NCBI GenBank assembly: GCA_018262455.1
Contig: JAGSPR010000058.1
Location: 1 to 21,457 of the forward strand
Source: Deltaproteobacteria bacterium
GTDB lineage: Bacteria > Myxococcota > Polyangia > Haliangiales > Haliangiaceae
Direction of reading: 5' to 3'
DNA length: 21,457 nucleotides
The notes beneath the pieces were generated by a model. The model worked only from the letters and a program-made list of their open reading frames with translations, was not told the DNA's origin and did no database searches. Position numbers and translations under genes: made by a program. Every line of letters starts with the position of its first letter. Positions within the stretch are counted from its first letter, which is position 1. Shown here one piece after another: positions 7,138 to 15,809 of the stretch.

Positions 7138-7166
7138 TTGACTCGCTCGTCGCTCGTGCTTATCGA
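7138..7166 (+). promoter_or_regulatory. Sigma-70-like promoter of the AgmX-like gene
   Basis: TTGACT (7138-7143) and TATCGA (7161-7166) are separated by exactly 17 bases. The -35 matches the consensus at five of six positions; the -10 matches only at its first three. The ATG at 7177 is ten bases past the -10, so transcription would start within about five bases of it, giving a leaderless or nearly leaderless mRNA. This also argues against a TTG start at 7138. Confidence 0.5.
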
Positions 7167-7176
7167 GTCCGGGTCC

Positions 7177-7800
7177 ATGAAGCGCACGCTCGTCGCCGCA
7201 GTCGTCGTCGTCGCAGCGATCGTTGTGGTGACCTGGTACGGCAAGACGCGGACGACCGCCGTACCCTTGGTGAGCGCCGCTCCGCAGCCAACCGCGGCGT
7301 CCGGCTCGGCCGCGCCGCCCCCCGCGGATCGCGGTGCCCCGCCCACGCGGCGGTCGCACCTGACCCGGCTCGCCAGTCCCGAGGAGCGCCGCCAGCTCGC
7401 CGACCAGATCGCGGCAGCCCAGGCCGCGCGCGCGGCGCACCCTCGGCCGGTGGCGCCGAGCCTGCCGCACGGGCCGAATGACGCGGCGACGCCGATCGAG
7501 CTCGAGCACGTCTCGGTGCACCTCAAGGACGCGCTCGAGGAAGCGATCCCGCTGCTCGCCGAGTGCTACCAGCAGGTCGGCTCCGCACCGGCCTCGAAGC
7601 GCCCCGCGGTCCAGATGACCCTCGTCGGCGATCCATCGATCGGTACGCTGATCGATGCCGATCAGATGTTCGACGAGGCCCAGCAACCACTGTCGCCCGC
7701 GCTCGACGCGTGCCTGCGCACGACGCTCGAGTCGCTCGCGCTGCCTCCGCTCGACGAGGGCGACACGCTGAAGATCCAGTACAGCTTCAAGTTCGACTAG
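7177..7800 (+). CDS. Membrane-anchored AgmX/PglI C-terminal-like protein
   Basis: This 207-residue protein has a short basic N-terminus and one hydrophobic helix (about residues 4-21), with no cleavage site evident. A Pro/Ala/Thr/Ser-rich linker follows (about 30-70), then a folded C-terminal part (about 110-207). The latter has the pattern of the TonB-like AgmX/PglI C-terminal family common in myxobacteria: a helix ending in ECYQQV, strands with a G(T)LID turn, a second Cys in ALDACLRTTLESL, a PPLDEGD turn and a final strand ending in YSFKF. Two widely spaced Cys residues are typical. In Myxococcus such domains occur in gliding- and envelope-related proteins; the role here is unknown. It is expected to be anchored in the inner membrane with the domain in the periplasm. 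Confidence 0.72.
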   Translation: MKRTLVAAVVVVAAIVVVTWYGKTRTTAVPLVSAAPQPTAASGSAAPPPADRGAPPTRRSHLTRLASPEERRQLADQIAAAQAARAAHPRPVAPSLPHGPNDAATPIELEHVSVHLKDALEEAIPLLAECYQQVGSAPASKRPAVQMTLVGDPSIGTLIDADQMFDEAQQPLSPALDACLRTTLESLALPPLDEGDTLKIQYSFKFD

Positions 7801-7846
7801 TGCGGGCTCCCGAGCCACGCGGGCAGACGCGTGATATCCCACTGCG

Positions 7847-9937
7847 ATGGCTCCCATCCCCGCGCTTCCGCCGGTGCCGCCGGTGGCACCCCGCCGCCCC
7901 CATGAGGTGGTCGCTCCCCACGGCACGCGGGTCGATCCGTACTACTGGCTGCGCGACGACACCCGCAAGGATCCGGAGATCCTGTCCCACATCACCGCCG
8001 AGAACGCCTACGCCAGCGCGATGCTGGCTCCGGTCGCCGCGCTCGAACAGACCCTGTTCGACGAGCTGCGCGCCCGGGTCAAGGAGGACGACACCTCGGT
8101 GCCGACGTTCGATCGCGGCTACTGGTATTACGTCCGCTACGAGACCGGCAAGCAGTACCCGATCCACGTCCGTCGCAAGGGCTCGATGGAGGGCCGCGAG
8201 GAGGTCCTGCTCGATGGCAACCTGCTCGCCGTCGGCCACGCGTTCTACAAGATCCGCAACTACGACGTCAGCCCCGATGGTCGCCTGATCGCCTGGGCCG
8301 AGGACACCGTCGGCCGCAACCAGTTCGAGCTGCGCATCAAGGACCTCACGACCGGCGCCATGCTGCCCGATACCGCGAGCAACATCGGCGGCTCGCTGGT
8401 GTGGGCGAACGACAACCAGACGCTGTTCTACGGCGGCAAGGACCTGGTCACGCTCCGCGCGGATCGCGTGCTCCGCCACGTGCTCGGCGGCCCGCACGAG
8501 CTCGTCCATCACGAGACCGACGGCTCGTTCTACGTCGGGGTCGGCGCCACGAAATCACATCGCTACATCACGATCGAGATGCGGTCGACGACGTGCTCCG
8601 AGTTCCTGCTGATCGACGCCGACCACCCGGCCAGTGCGCCACGCGTGTTCCTGGCGCGCACGAAGGATCACCTCTACAGCGTCGATCACCTCGGCCAGCG
8701 CTTCGTGATCCGCACCAACGCCCTGGCGAAGAACTTCCGGGTCGTCGACGTGCCCGAGGGCCGGCAGGCCGACCGCGCCGCGTGGACGGACATCATCCCG
8801 CATCGCGCCGACACCCTGGTCGAGAACGTGGCGCTCTACGACGGCTTCATCGCCGCCTCGGTGCGCAACGGTGGCCTGCGCAAGGTCTTCGTGCTGCCCG
8901 CCGGTGGCGCTCCGTTCTATGTCGATGCCCGCGACCCGGCGTACACGATGACCGTGGTCGACACGCCGGATCCCTCGGGATCCCGCGTCCGCTACGTCTA
9001 CGACTCGATGACCCAGCCGAGCTCCGTCTACGAGCTCGACGTCACCACCGGGGCGAAGACCTTGCTCAAGCAGCAGCCGGTGCCGACCTACGATCCGGCG
9101 CTCTACACGAGCGAGTACCTGCACGCGACGGCGGGCGATGGCACCGCCATCCCGATCTCGGTCGTCTATCGCACGGGCACCAAGCTCGACGGTACCTCCC
9201 CGCTCCTGGTCTATGGCTACGGCTCCTACGGGATCTCGATGGAGCCGAGCTTCGGCGCCAGCCGCGCGAGCCTGCTCGATCGCGGCTGGATCTACGCGAT
9301 CGCCCACATCCGCGGCGGTCAGGAGATGGGCCGCAGCTGGTACGAGGACGGCAAGCTGGGGAACAAGCTCAACACGTTCACCGACTTCATCTCGGCCACC
9401 GAGCACCTCGTGGCGCACGGCTACGGATCCACCGATCAGGTGTTCGCGATGGGCGGCAGCGCCGGCGGCCTGCTCGTGGGCACGGTGGCGAACCTGCGTC
9501 CCGAGCTGTATCGCGGCATCGTGTCGTTCGTGCCGTTCGTCGATATCGTCACCACCATGCTCGACGAGACGATCCCGCTCACGACCAACGAGTACGACGA
9601 GTGGGGCAACCCGACCGCGGACAAGGCGGCGTACGACTACATGCTCCGCTACTCGCCCTACGACAACATCACCGCCCAGGCCTATCCCGCGATCTACGTC
9701 CGCACCGGCCTGTGGGACAGCCAGGTCCAGTACTGGGAACCCGCGAAGTGGGTCGCGAAGCTGCGCGCGACCAAGCGCGACGCCAACCCCGTCCTGCTCG
9801 ACACCAACATGAGCGCGGGCCACGGCGGCGCCTCCGGCCGGTTCGAGGCGTTGAAGGAGGTCGCACGCGCCTACGCGTTCCTGATCCAGACGCGCGAGCT
9901 CCCGGACCGCCGCGCGATCAAGTTGGCGCCACGCTGA
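7847..9937 (+). CDS. ptrB: Oligopeptidase B-type serine peptidase (family S9A)
   Basis: This 696-residue protein starts with the prolyl-oligopeptidase opening (HGTRVDPYYWLRDDT), runs through a beta-propeller region to about residue 415, and ends in an alpha/beta-hydrolase domain. The catalytic triad is visible: S538 in GGSAGG, D624 in TGLWDSQVQYWEP, and H659 in SAGHGG. HIRGGQEMGRSWYEDGK is the conserved oxyanion-proximal loop. Length and triad spacing match oligopeptidase B (about 690 residues), which cuts short peptides after Lys or Arg in the cytosol. No signal peptide is present, only a Pro-rich N-terminus. The ATG at 7847 lacks a Shine-Dalgarno sequence. Stop codons of this gene and the convergent metK are separated by 14 bases. 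Confidence 0.93.
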   Translation: MAPIPALPPVPPVAPRRPHEVVAPHGTRVDPYYWLRDDTRKDPEILSHITAENAYASAMLAPVAALEQTLFDELRARVKEDDTSVPTFDRGYWYYVRYETGKQYPIHVRRKGSMEGREEVLLDGNLLAVGHAFYKIRNYDVSPDGRLIAWAEDTVGRNQFELRIKDLTTGAMLPDTASNIGGSLVWANDNQTLFYGGKDLVTLRADRVLRHVLGGPHELVHHETDGSFYVGVGATKSHRYITIEMRSTTCSEFLLIDADHPASAPRVFLARTKDHLYSVDHLGQRFVIRTNALAKNFRVVDVPEGRQADRAAWTDIIPHRADTLVENVALYDGFIAASVRNGGLRKVFVLPAGGAPFYVDARDPAYTMTVVDTPDPSGSRVRYVYDSMTQPSSVYELDVTTGAKTLLKQQPVPTYDPALYTSEYLHATAGDGTAIPISVVYRTGTKLDGTSPLLVYGYGSYGISMEPSFGASRASLLDRGWIYAIAHIRGGQEMGRSWYEDGKLGNKLNTFTDFISATEHLVAHGYGSTDQVFAMGGSAGGLLVGTVANLRPELYRGIVSFVPFVDIVTTMLDETIPLTTNEYDEWGNPTADKAAYDYMLRYSPYDNITAQAYPAIYVRTGLWDSQVQYWEPAKWVAKLRATKRDANPVLLDTNMSAGHGGASGRFEALKEVARAYAFLIQTRELPDRRAIKLAPR

Positions 9938-9951
9938 TCATCGGCGGCGGG

Positions 9952-11127
9952 TCACCCGGCCTTCGCCCTGGCCAGTAGCTCGTCGATCGCATCCACGCGT
10001 TCCCACGAGAACCCGGGGCGACCGAAGTGCCCGTACGCAGCGGTCCTGGCATAGATCGGCTGCCGCAGATCGAGATGGTCGATCATGCCCTTGGGGGACA
10101 GCGGGAACACCTTGGGCACCAGGGTCGACAGCGCGCCATCCGAGAGCGTTCCGGTCCCGTGGGTGGTCACCATCACCGACACCGGATCGACCAAGCCGAT
10201 GCAGTACGCGAGCTGCACGAGGCACTCGTCCGCCAGTCCGGCCGCCACGATGTTCTTCGCGATGTACCGCGCCATGTATCCGGCCGAGCGGTCCACCTTC
10301 GTCGGGTCCTTGCCGCTGAACGCTCCCCCGCCGTGCACCGACCAGCCGCCGTACGTGTCGACGATGATCTTTCGCCCGGTCAAGCCGGTATCGCACTGGG
10401 GGCCGCTCACCAGGAACTTGCCGGTCCCGTTGACCGTGATCCTCGTCTGCGGATCTGCGAGGTCCCCGATGACCGGTCGCACCACCTTGGCGATGATCTC
10501 TTGCTTCGCGTCCTCGGTCGTGAACTTGCCGTCGGGCGTGACGACCTCATCGGTGTGCGATGCCGCGATCACGATGTGGTCGACGCGGACCGGCTTGCCG
10601 TCGCGATACTCCACCGTCACCTGCGTCTTGCCATCCGGACCCAGGTACGGCAGCAGCCTGGTCTTGCGCACGGCCGCAAGCTGCATGGCGAGCTTGTGCG
10701 CGAGCGTGATGGGCAGTGGCATCAGCTCCGCCGTCTGACGACAGGCATAGCCGAACATCGACCCCTGATCCCCGGCACCGATGTCACCTCCCGCTCTCGA
10801 GACCCCGAGGTCGATGTCCGGCGACTGCGCGTGAATGGCCAGGACGATCGCGGCGGTGTTGACGTCGAAGCCGTACCTGAGGGAGTCGTAGCCGATCTCG
10901 GTTCCGAGCTCGCGAATCACCCTGGCGACGTCGAACAGCGCCTTCGTCGTGATCTCGCCGCCGACGACCACCATGCCCATCGTCACGTAGGTGTTGCAGG
11001 CCACGCGCGAGAGCGGATCCTGTCTCAGGCATTCGTCGACGATCGCGTCGGAGATCTGATCGCAGAACTTGTCTGGATGCCCCTCCGTCACGGACTCCGA
11101 GGTGAAGAACATGTCCTTGGGGAACAT
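9952..11127 (-). CDS. metK: S-adenosylmethionine synthetase
   Basis: This 391-residue protein is a complete MetK, which makes S-adenosylmethionine from methionine and ATP in the cytosol. Seen in order are the N-terminal [14 protein letters not shown] with the ATP-binding [17 protein letters not shown] (methionine/ATP site), the P-loop-like [19 protein letters not shown], and a C-terminal [10 protein letters not shown]. Length agrees with the bacterial norm of about 380-395. The ATG at 11127 is preferred; 11112 (MFFTSE) is possible. No SAM-box riboswitch fits in the 62 bases between this start and the divergent gene at 11190. It is surrounded by genes of unrelated pathways, though SAM or its derivatives could be ligands of the CBS domains encoded nearby. 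Confidence 0.97.
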   Translation of the reverse strand: MFPKDMFFTSESVTEGHPDKFCDQISDAIVDECLRQDPLSRVACNTYVTMGMVVVGGEITTKALFDVARVIRELGTEIGYDSLRYGFDVNTAAIVLAIHAQSPDIDLGVSRAGGDIGAGDQGSMFGYACRQTAELMPLPITLAHKLAMQLAAVRKTRLLPYLGPDGKTQVTVEYRDGKPVRVDHIVIAASHTDEVVTPDGKFTTEDAKQEIIAKVVRPVIGDLADPQTRITVNGTGKFLVSGPQCDTGLTGRKIIVDTYGGWSVHGGGAFSGKDPTKVDRSAGYMARYIAKNIVAAGLADECLVQLAYCIGLVDPVSVMVTTHGTGTLSDGALSTLVPKVFPLSPKGMIDHLDLRQPIYARTAAYGHFGRPGFSWERVDAIDELLARAKAG

Positions 11128-11189
11128 CGGGCGACCAGCTCGGCGAGTGTCGCATGTGAGGAGCCGCGTTCCGTGAGATCGTCGCGGCC

Positions 11190-12089
11190 ATGTCGTCGAT
11201 GATGTCGATTCCCCACGTCCTCGACGTCGAGGTCCTCCGCGGTGCACGGGCGACCGCGGAGGACGCCGTCGATCTCCTGATCGAAGTCCCCCACGGAGCG
11301 ACCCGGACCGCGGACTATGCCGAGCTGGCGGCGCGGCTGACCAGCCCTCTGCCCGACGCGCTGATCGACTTCTTCCACGTCAACACCGATACCGGCGCCC
11401 CCGAGCTCGGGCTCGCGACCGCCCGCCGGTTCGTCGCGGCCGAACCGACGCGCAGCGTGGCGATCCTGCGCTGCCTGATCCCGCGCACGTTCATCGACTG
11501 CAACCGGCGGGTCGAGGCGTCGCCCGCGGACTTTGCGGCCGGCAAGGTGACGCCCGGCCTGATGCCGTGGATCACCTCGCCCGAGGACCGCGCGCTGCTC
11601 CGGGCGGCCTACGATCGCTACATCGCCGCCGTCGGTGCCGCCCGAGATCGGCTCGCCAGCGACGGCGCGATGCTGCTGCTTCACAGCTACGCTCCCCGCA
11701 GCGTCGACGTCGAGGTCGGCCCCGACATCGTCGACAAGCTGCACGCCGCCTACCGGCCAGAGGTCGAGCCGACCTGGCCGCTGCGCCCCGAGGTCGACGT
11801 CATCGGCCGCGCGGTCGACGGCACGGACCACGCGCCCGCGGCGGTCGTCGCAGCCTTGCGCGCGGCGCTGGGCGAGCTGCCGGTCGCCGAGAGTGCCACG
11901 TACCCGCTCCACCCCAGCACGCTGGCGTGGGACCACGTGATCGCGCGCCCGGGCCGGGTGCTGTGCCTCGAGGTCCGGCGCGACCTGCTCGCCGATCCGT
12001 TCGAGCCGTTCGCCGAGATGACGATCAGCGCCGCCAAGCTCGATCGCCTCGCGATCCCGCTCGCCGCGGCGCTCCGTCGCTGGTGGTAG
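11190..12089 (+). CDS. N-formylglutamate amidohydrolase-like hydrolase
   Basis: This 299-residue protein shows the pattern of the HutG-type N-formylglutamate amidohydrolase family, which shares the zinc-peptidase M14 fold. It has a strand ending in IEVPHG (H35), [20 protein letters not shown] (the counterpart of the DLNR motif), [10 protein letters not shown] (H165), and a late strand [13 protein letters not shown]35, a nearby acid and H165 are plausible Zn ligands. Classical members cleave N-formyl-L-glutamate; relatives found beside amidoligase genes may hydrolyse other acyl-amino-acid amides. No histidine-utilisation genes are nearby, so a histidine role is unlikely. It starts 62 bases from the divergent metK and ends 40 bases before glycogen synthase, so it may head the operon. 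ATGs at 11199 or 11202 are alternative starts. Confidence 0.72.
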   Translation: MSSMMSIPHVLDVEVLRGARATAEDAVDLLIEVPHGATRTADYAELAARLTSPLPDALIDFFHVNTDTGAPELGLATARRFVAAEPTRSVAILRCLIPRTFIDCNRRVEASPADFAAGKVTPGLMPWITSPEDRALLRAAYDRYIAAVGAARDRLASDGAMLLLHSYAPRSVDVEVGPDIVDKLHAAYRPEVEPTWPLRPEVDVIGRAVDGTDHAPAAVVAALRAALGELPVAESATYPLHPSTLAWDHVIARPGRVLCLEVRRDLLADPFEPFAEMTISAAKLDRLAIPLAAALRRWW

Positions 12090-12109
12090 GAGACGACGGC
12101 GGGTCGTAA

Positions 12110-12119
12110 GTGCTAACCT
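12110..12119 (+). promoter_or_regulatory. Possible promoter element before glgA
   Basis: GTGCTAACCT lies ten bases before the GTG start codon and contains a -10-like TAACCT. A closely similar GTGCTAGCCC precedes mscL (21012-21021). No -35 hexamer is obvious. It may be the core of a leaderless-type promoter starting the operon, but this rests on two occurrences only. Confidence 0.3.
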
Positions 12120-12129
12120 GGCGCGCCTC

Positions 12130-13563
12130 GTGAACGTGTTGTTCGTTGCGTCGGAGCTGGCACCCTTCGCCAAGACCGGAGGCCTTGCCGACGTCATGGC
12201 CGCGTTGCCGCCGTACCTGCACCGCGCGGGGCACGACGTCCGCGTGGTCGTGCCGCTCTATGACACGATCGATACTTCGAAGGCGCGGTTCGAGGCGATC
12301 TTCGATGTCGAGTTCCCGCTCGGCACGCACCGCTACGCGATGAAGGTGTTCCGGGTCGGCGTGGCCCCGCCGATCTACTTCCTGCACTGCCCGGCGCTCT
12401 ACCACCGCGGCCGGCTCTACACGAGCCAGCCCGACGAGCATCGCCGGTTCCTCGCGCTGGCGTTCGGCGCGCTGCTGACCTGCCAGCAGCTCGGCTTCGT
12501 CCCCGACATCATCCACGCCCACGACTGGCAAGCCGCGCTGCTGCCGATGATCGTCAAGACGATCTTCGCCGGCGAGCTCGCGCGGACGCGCACGCTGCTG
12601 ACCATCCACAACCTGAACTACCAGGGCAGCTTTCCGGCGACGGTGGTGCCCGACACCAACCTCGCGCCGCGATCGCACCTGTTCCACCAGGATCTGCTGA
12701 CCGCCGGGCGCATCAACTTCCTGCTCCAGGGCATCCTGTTCGCCGACGGGGTCAGCACGGTCAGCCCGACCTACGCCAGCGAGATCCAGACCGCCGAGCA
12801 CGGCGCCGGGCTCGACGGCTTCCTGCGCGCGCGCAGCAGCACCGTGGTCGGGATCCTCAACGGAGTCGACTACGACGAGTGGTCGCCCGAGCGCGACCGC
12901 CACATCTCCCACCGGTTCAGCGCGGAAGACCTGTCGGGCAAGGCACGCAACAAGGCCGTCCTGCTCGCGAGCCTCGGGCTGCCGTACGACGCCGGCGTCC
13001 CGGTGATCGGCGTCGTGTCGCGGCTCGTCGGCCAGAAGGGCTTCCGGCTGTTCGAGCCGACGATGTTCGAGCTGCTGCGCCGGCATCGCTTCCAGCTGGT
13101 GGTGCTCGGCAGCGGCGAGCCCGCGCTCGAGGACCTGTTCGCCCGGCTGCAGCGCAGCTTCCCCCGCCAGGTCTGCTTCTACCAGGGCTTCAAGAACGAC
13201 CTCGCGCACCTGATCGAGGCCGGCGCGGACATGTTCGTGATGCCCTCGCGCTACGAGCCGTGCGGCCTCAACCAGATGTACAGCCTGCGCTACGGGACGG
13301 TGCCGATCGTCCATCGCACCGGCGGGCTCGCCGACACCGTCGAGCTGTGGAACCCGCGCACCGGCCGGGGCACCGGCTTCGTGTTCGATCACCACGACGA
13401 GGCCGGGCTGCGCTGGGCGATCGAGGCGGCACTCGTCACCTATCGCGATCGCGGACAGTGGCGTCGCCTGGTCCAGAACGGCATGGCCAAGGACTTCTCC
13501 TGGGATACCCAGGGCAAGCTGTACGAGCTGGTCTACGACCGCCTGCTCGCTTCGCGCCGGTAA
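12130..13563 (+). CDS. glgA: Glycogen/starch synthase (GT5)
   Basis: This 477-residue protein, the same length as E. coli GlgA, transfers glucose from ADP-glucose to the growing end of an alpha-1,4-glucan. Visible motifs are KTGGLADV with K15 (nucleotide-sugar binding), IHAHDWQAAL, a VGQKG segment, and the C-terminal PSRYEPCGLNQMYSLRYG with E376, followed by RTGGLADTV. Translation starts at GTG 12130; there is no Shine-Dalgarno sequence but a -10-like element is just upstream. No other glycogen genes (glgB, glgC, glgP) are present. Instead it is followed 33 bases later by amide-ligase genes. The donor or acceptor may therefore differ from classical glycogen synthesis; that is inference. Confidence 0.93.
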   Translation: MNVLFVASELAPFAKTGGLADVMAALPPYLHRAGHDVRVVVPLYDTIDTSKARFEAIFDVEFPLGTHRYAMKVFRVGVAPPIYFLHCPALYHRGRLYTSQPDEHRRFLALAFGALLTCQQLGFVPDIIHAHDWQAALLPMIVKTIFAGELARTRTLLTIHNLNYQGSFPATVVPDTNLAPRSHLFHQDLLTAGRINFLLQGILFADGVSTVSPTYASEIQTAEHGAGLDGFLRARSSTVVGILNGVDYDEWSPERDRHISHRFSAEDLSGKARNKAVLLASLGLPYDAGVPVIGVVSRLVGQKGFRLFEPTMFELLRRHRFQLVVLGSGEPALEDLFARLQRSFPRQVCFYQGFKNDLAHLIEAGADMFVMPSRYEPCGLNQMYSLRYGTVPIVHRTGGLADTVELWNPRTGRGTGFVFDHHDEAGLRWAIEAALVTYRDRGQWRRLVQNGMAKDFSWDTQGKLYELVYDRLLASRR

Positions 13564-13596
13564 CCTCCCCCGCTAGCACCTCCCCGCCTCCCCATC

Positions 13597-14829
13597 ATGA
13601 TCCACATCGCCTTCATCGAGCCCCGCTTCCCCGCGAACCAGCGGCAGTTCATCCGAGCGCTCGCCGAGATCGGGGCCACGATCAGCGCGATCGGCGAGGG
13701 CACGAAGGACTCGCTCGACGACGAGCTGCGCCACCAGCTCACGCACTACGAGCAGGTCACCAACGTGTGCGACGAGCAGGCGGTGCTGACGGCGGTGCGG
13801 CACATCCAGCGGTTTGCGCCCATCGATCGGCTCGAGGCCACCGTCGAGGCCCACATCATGCCGGCCGCGCACGTCCGCGAGGCCGCGGGGATCCCGGGCA
13901 CGACCGCGCGCACGGCGTTCCTGTGCCGCGACAAGCCGGCGATGAAGGAGGTGCTGCGCGCAGGCGGCGTGCCGTGCGCCGAGTCGACGGCCGCCAGCTC
14001 TGCCGACGAGGTGCGCGCGTTCATCGCCCGCGTCGGCTATCCCGTGATCTTGAAGCCGCGTGATGGCGCGGGCGCCTCGGGCGCGACGCGGATCGACAGC
14101 GACGGCGAGCTCGAGCCGGCCTTGCGCGCGCTCGGGATAGGCCGCCCGGGTCGCTCGGTCGCGGTCGAGGAGTTCATCGAGGGCCACGAGGGTTTCTTCG
14201 ACACCCTCACGCTGCGCGGCCAGGTCGTCCACGAGTTCGCGACGCACTACTACCCGAACGTGCTCGAGGCGATGCGCACGCGCTGGATCTCGCCCCAGTT
14301 CCTCACGACCAACCGGATCGACAGCGCACCGGCCTACGCCGAGGTCCGCGCGATGGCGCAGCGGGTGGTCACGTTGCTCGGCATCGAGACCTCGGCGACC
14401 CACATGGAGTGGTTCTCCGGGCCCAAGGGGCTCAAGTTCTCCGAGATCGGCTGCCGGCCACCGGGGGTCCGGGCCTGGGATCTCTACAACGTCGCCAACG
14501 ACATGGATCTGTATCGCGAGTGGGCGATGCTGATCGCCGCGGGGCGACCGAGCCAGCGTCCGTCGCGGCGGCTCGCGGCCGGGATCATCGCGCTGCGGCC
14601 GGATCGCGACGGCCGGATCGCCGGCTACGCGGGGCTGTCGTCGGTTCGCGCGCAGTTCGGCGACTCCTTGATCGACTGGCACCTGCCGCCCGAGGGCACG
14701 CCCACGCAGCCGGTCGAGGCCGGCTACATGGCGAACGCGTGGGTCAGGCTCAAGCACGAGAACTACGATCACCTGCGCCACATGCTCGACGTGGTCGGAC
14801 GCACGGTGCAGGTTCGGGCCCACGGATGA
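13597..14829 (+). CDS. ATP-grasp ligase (carboxylate-amine or -thiol type)
   Basis: This 410-residue protein has the three-part ATP-grasp fold. The N-terminal pre-ATP domain (1-105) starts IHIAFIEPRFPANQRQFI. The ATP lid contains CRDKPAMKEVLRAGGVP (K113) and YPVILKPRDGAGASG (K153), and VEEFIEG follows. The metal-binding end is ATHMEWF ... FSEIGCRPPG, with two likely Mg-binding Glu. These enzymes activate a carboxylate as acyl-phosphate and join it to an amine; L-amino-acid ligases and carnosine synthase share this architecture. The substrates are unknown. The usual Asn after the second Glu (EIN) is Gly here. Its stop overlaps the start of the next gene by four bases (ATGA), indicating translational coupling. 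Confidence 0.87.
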   Translation: MIHIAFIEPRFPANQRQFIRALAEIGATISAIGEGTKDSLDDELRHQLTHYEQVTNVCDEQAVLTAVRHIQRFAPIDRLEATVEAHIMPAAHVREAAGIPGTTARTAFLCRDKPAMKEVLRAGGVPCAESTAASSADEVRAFIARVGYPVILKPRDGAGASGATRIDSDGELEPALRALGIGRPGRSVAVEEFIEGHEGFFDTLTLRGQVVHEFATHYYPNVLEAMRTRWISPQFLTTNRIDSAPAYAEVRAMAQRVVTLLGIETSATHMEWFSGPKGLKFSEIGCRPPGVRAWDLYNVANDMDLYREWAMLIAAGRPSQRPSRRLAAGIIALRPDRDGRIAGYAGLSSVRAQFGDSLIDWHLPPEGTPTQPVEAGYMANAWVRLKHENYDHLRHMLDVVGRTVQVRAHG

Positions 14830-15809
14830 CGAAGTCCAGGACTTCCCCGATCGTGCTCCTCGGCCCGCAGGGCGGGACGTCGGATGTCGGACGTGTGCTC
14901 GCCGAGCACGGCATCACCGGCCGCGTCGCGCTCGTCCGGGCGGGCTACCAGGAGCGCGAGGGCGAGGACGCGGCGATGATCGCGACGCTCGGGGTCCCCG
15001 CCGTCAACCTCAACCTGCACGCGCGCAGCGTCGACGTGTTTCGTAGCGACCCCGAGTTCACGGCCGCGTACCAGGCGCGCCAGAATCGGCTCCGCCACCT
15101 GCAGAGCTTCTACCGCGTCCGGCTCGACAAGACCGAGGACGCCGCGCGCACGATCTCGGTGCGCTACGTCGACCCCGAGCTCCTCGAGCAAGAGGAGAAG
15201 GTGTCGGTGGATCAGTTTCGCTACCTCGATGCCGATCATGTCGAGCGCTGCACCACGCTGCACGCCGCGTTCGAGCAGCGCTGGCGGATCGGCGAGCGGC
15301 CGCCGATCGCCCGGCATCGCAAGGAGGTCCGCGCCACGCTCGCCACGGTCGACGCGCTGGTCATCGCCGGTGGTCACGTCGCGTCGCTCAAGAACCGGCT
15401 CGCGCTGTTCGACGTGCTGAAGCTGGCCGCCGGCAAGCCGGTGATCGCGTGGTCGGCCGGCGCGATGGTGCTCACCGAGCGCATCGTGCTGTTCCACGAC
15501 TACCCACCCTACGGCTCGGATATCGCCCAGGTGCTCGACGCCGGTTTCGGGCTCGCGAAAGGGATCGTCGTCCTGCCAGATCCGCGACGCCGCGTGAACA
15601 TGAACGCGCGCGACGGCATCCAGCGGTTCGCGCGGCGGATGGCGCCGGCGACGTGCGTCGCGATGGATCACGGCGGGCGAGTGGTGTTCGAGGGCGGGGT
15701 GCTCGTGCGGGCGTCCGGCGCGCGGCTCACCACCCGGGGCGAGGTCGAGCTCGACTGGGACGGCGCGCCCAGCCGGTTCAGCACGCCGTACATGCGGGTC
15801 CCCCAATGA
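14826..15809 (+). CDS. S51/cyanophycinase-like peptidase (class I glutaminase fold)
   Basis: This 327-residue protein has, in its C-terminal half, a strand DALVIAGGHV, a helix SLKNRLALFDVL, and the nucleophile elbow VIAWSAGAMVL with S210. Then comes GFGLAKGIVVLPD, the arrangement found in dipeptidase E and cyanophycinase (peptidase family S51), where GxSAG carries the catalytic Ser. A later His (VAMDHGG) may serve in the active site. The first 150 residues contain an unusual basic, helical insert (RQNRLRHLQSFYRVRLDK). The assignment is by motif and needs structure support. It lies between ATP-grasp and esterase genes, overlapping each neighbour by four bases. A peptidase linked to peptide-forming ligases might trim, recycle or transfer a peptide product. 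Confidence 0.7.
   Translation: MTKSRTSPIVLLGPQGGTSDVGRVLAEHGITGRVALVRAGYQEREGEDAAMIATLGVPAVNLNLHARSVDVFRSDPEFTAAYQARQNRLRHLQSFYRVRLDKTEDAARTISVRYVDPELLEQEEKVSVDQFRYLDADHVERCTTLHAAFEQRWRIGERPPIARHRKEVRATLATVDALVIAGGHVASLKNRLALFDVLKLAAGKPVIAWSAGAMVLTERIVLFHDYPPYGSDIAQVLDAGFGLAKGIVVLPDPRRRVNMNARDGIQRFARRMAPATCVAMDHGGRVVFEGGVLVRASGARLTTRGEVELDWDGAPSRFSTPYMRVPQ

Noticed and set aside
7803..7816. Small GGCTC/GAGCC palindrome after the AgmX-like gene as a terminator
   Set aside because: The loop is only two bases and there is no T-run, so it cannot form a stable hairpin as drawn.
11128..11189. SAM riboswitch upstream of metK
   Set aside because: Only 62 bases separate metK from the divergent gene, and no SAM-box-like stem pattern is visible.
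11190..12089. Assignment as hutG in histidine degradation
   Set aside because: The family resemblance is clear, but no other hut gene is near and the context is a ligase operon, so no symbol was given.
12025..13395. Minus-strand frame of 456 codons opposite glgA
   Set aside because: The plus strand encodes an intact GlgA; the antisense protein is low-complexity and shows no family motif.
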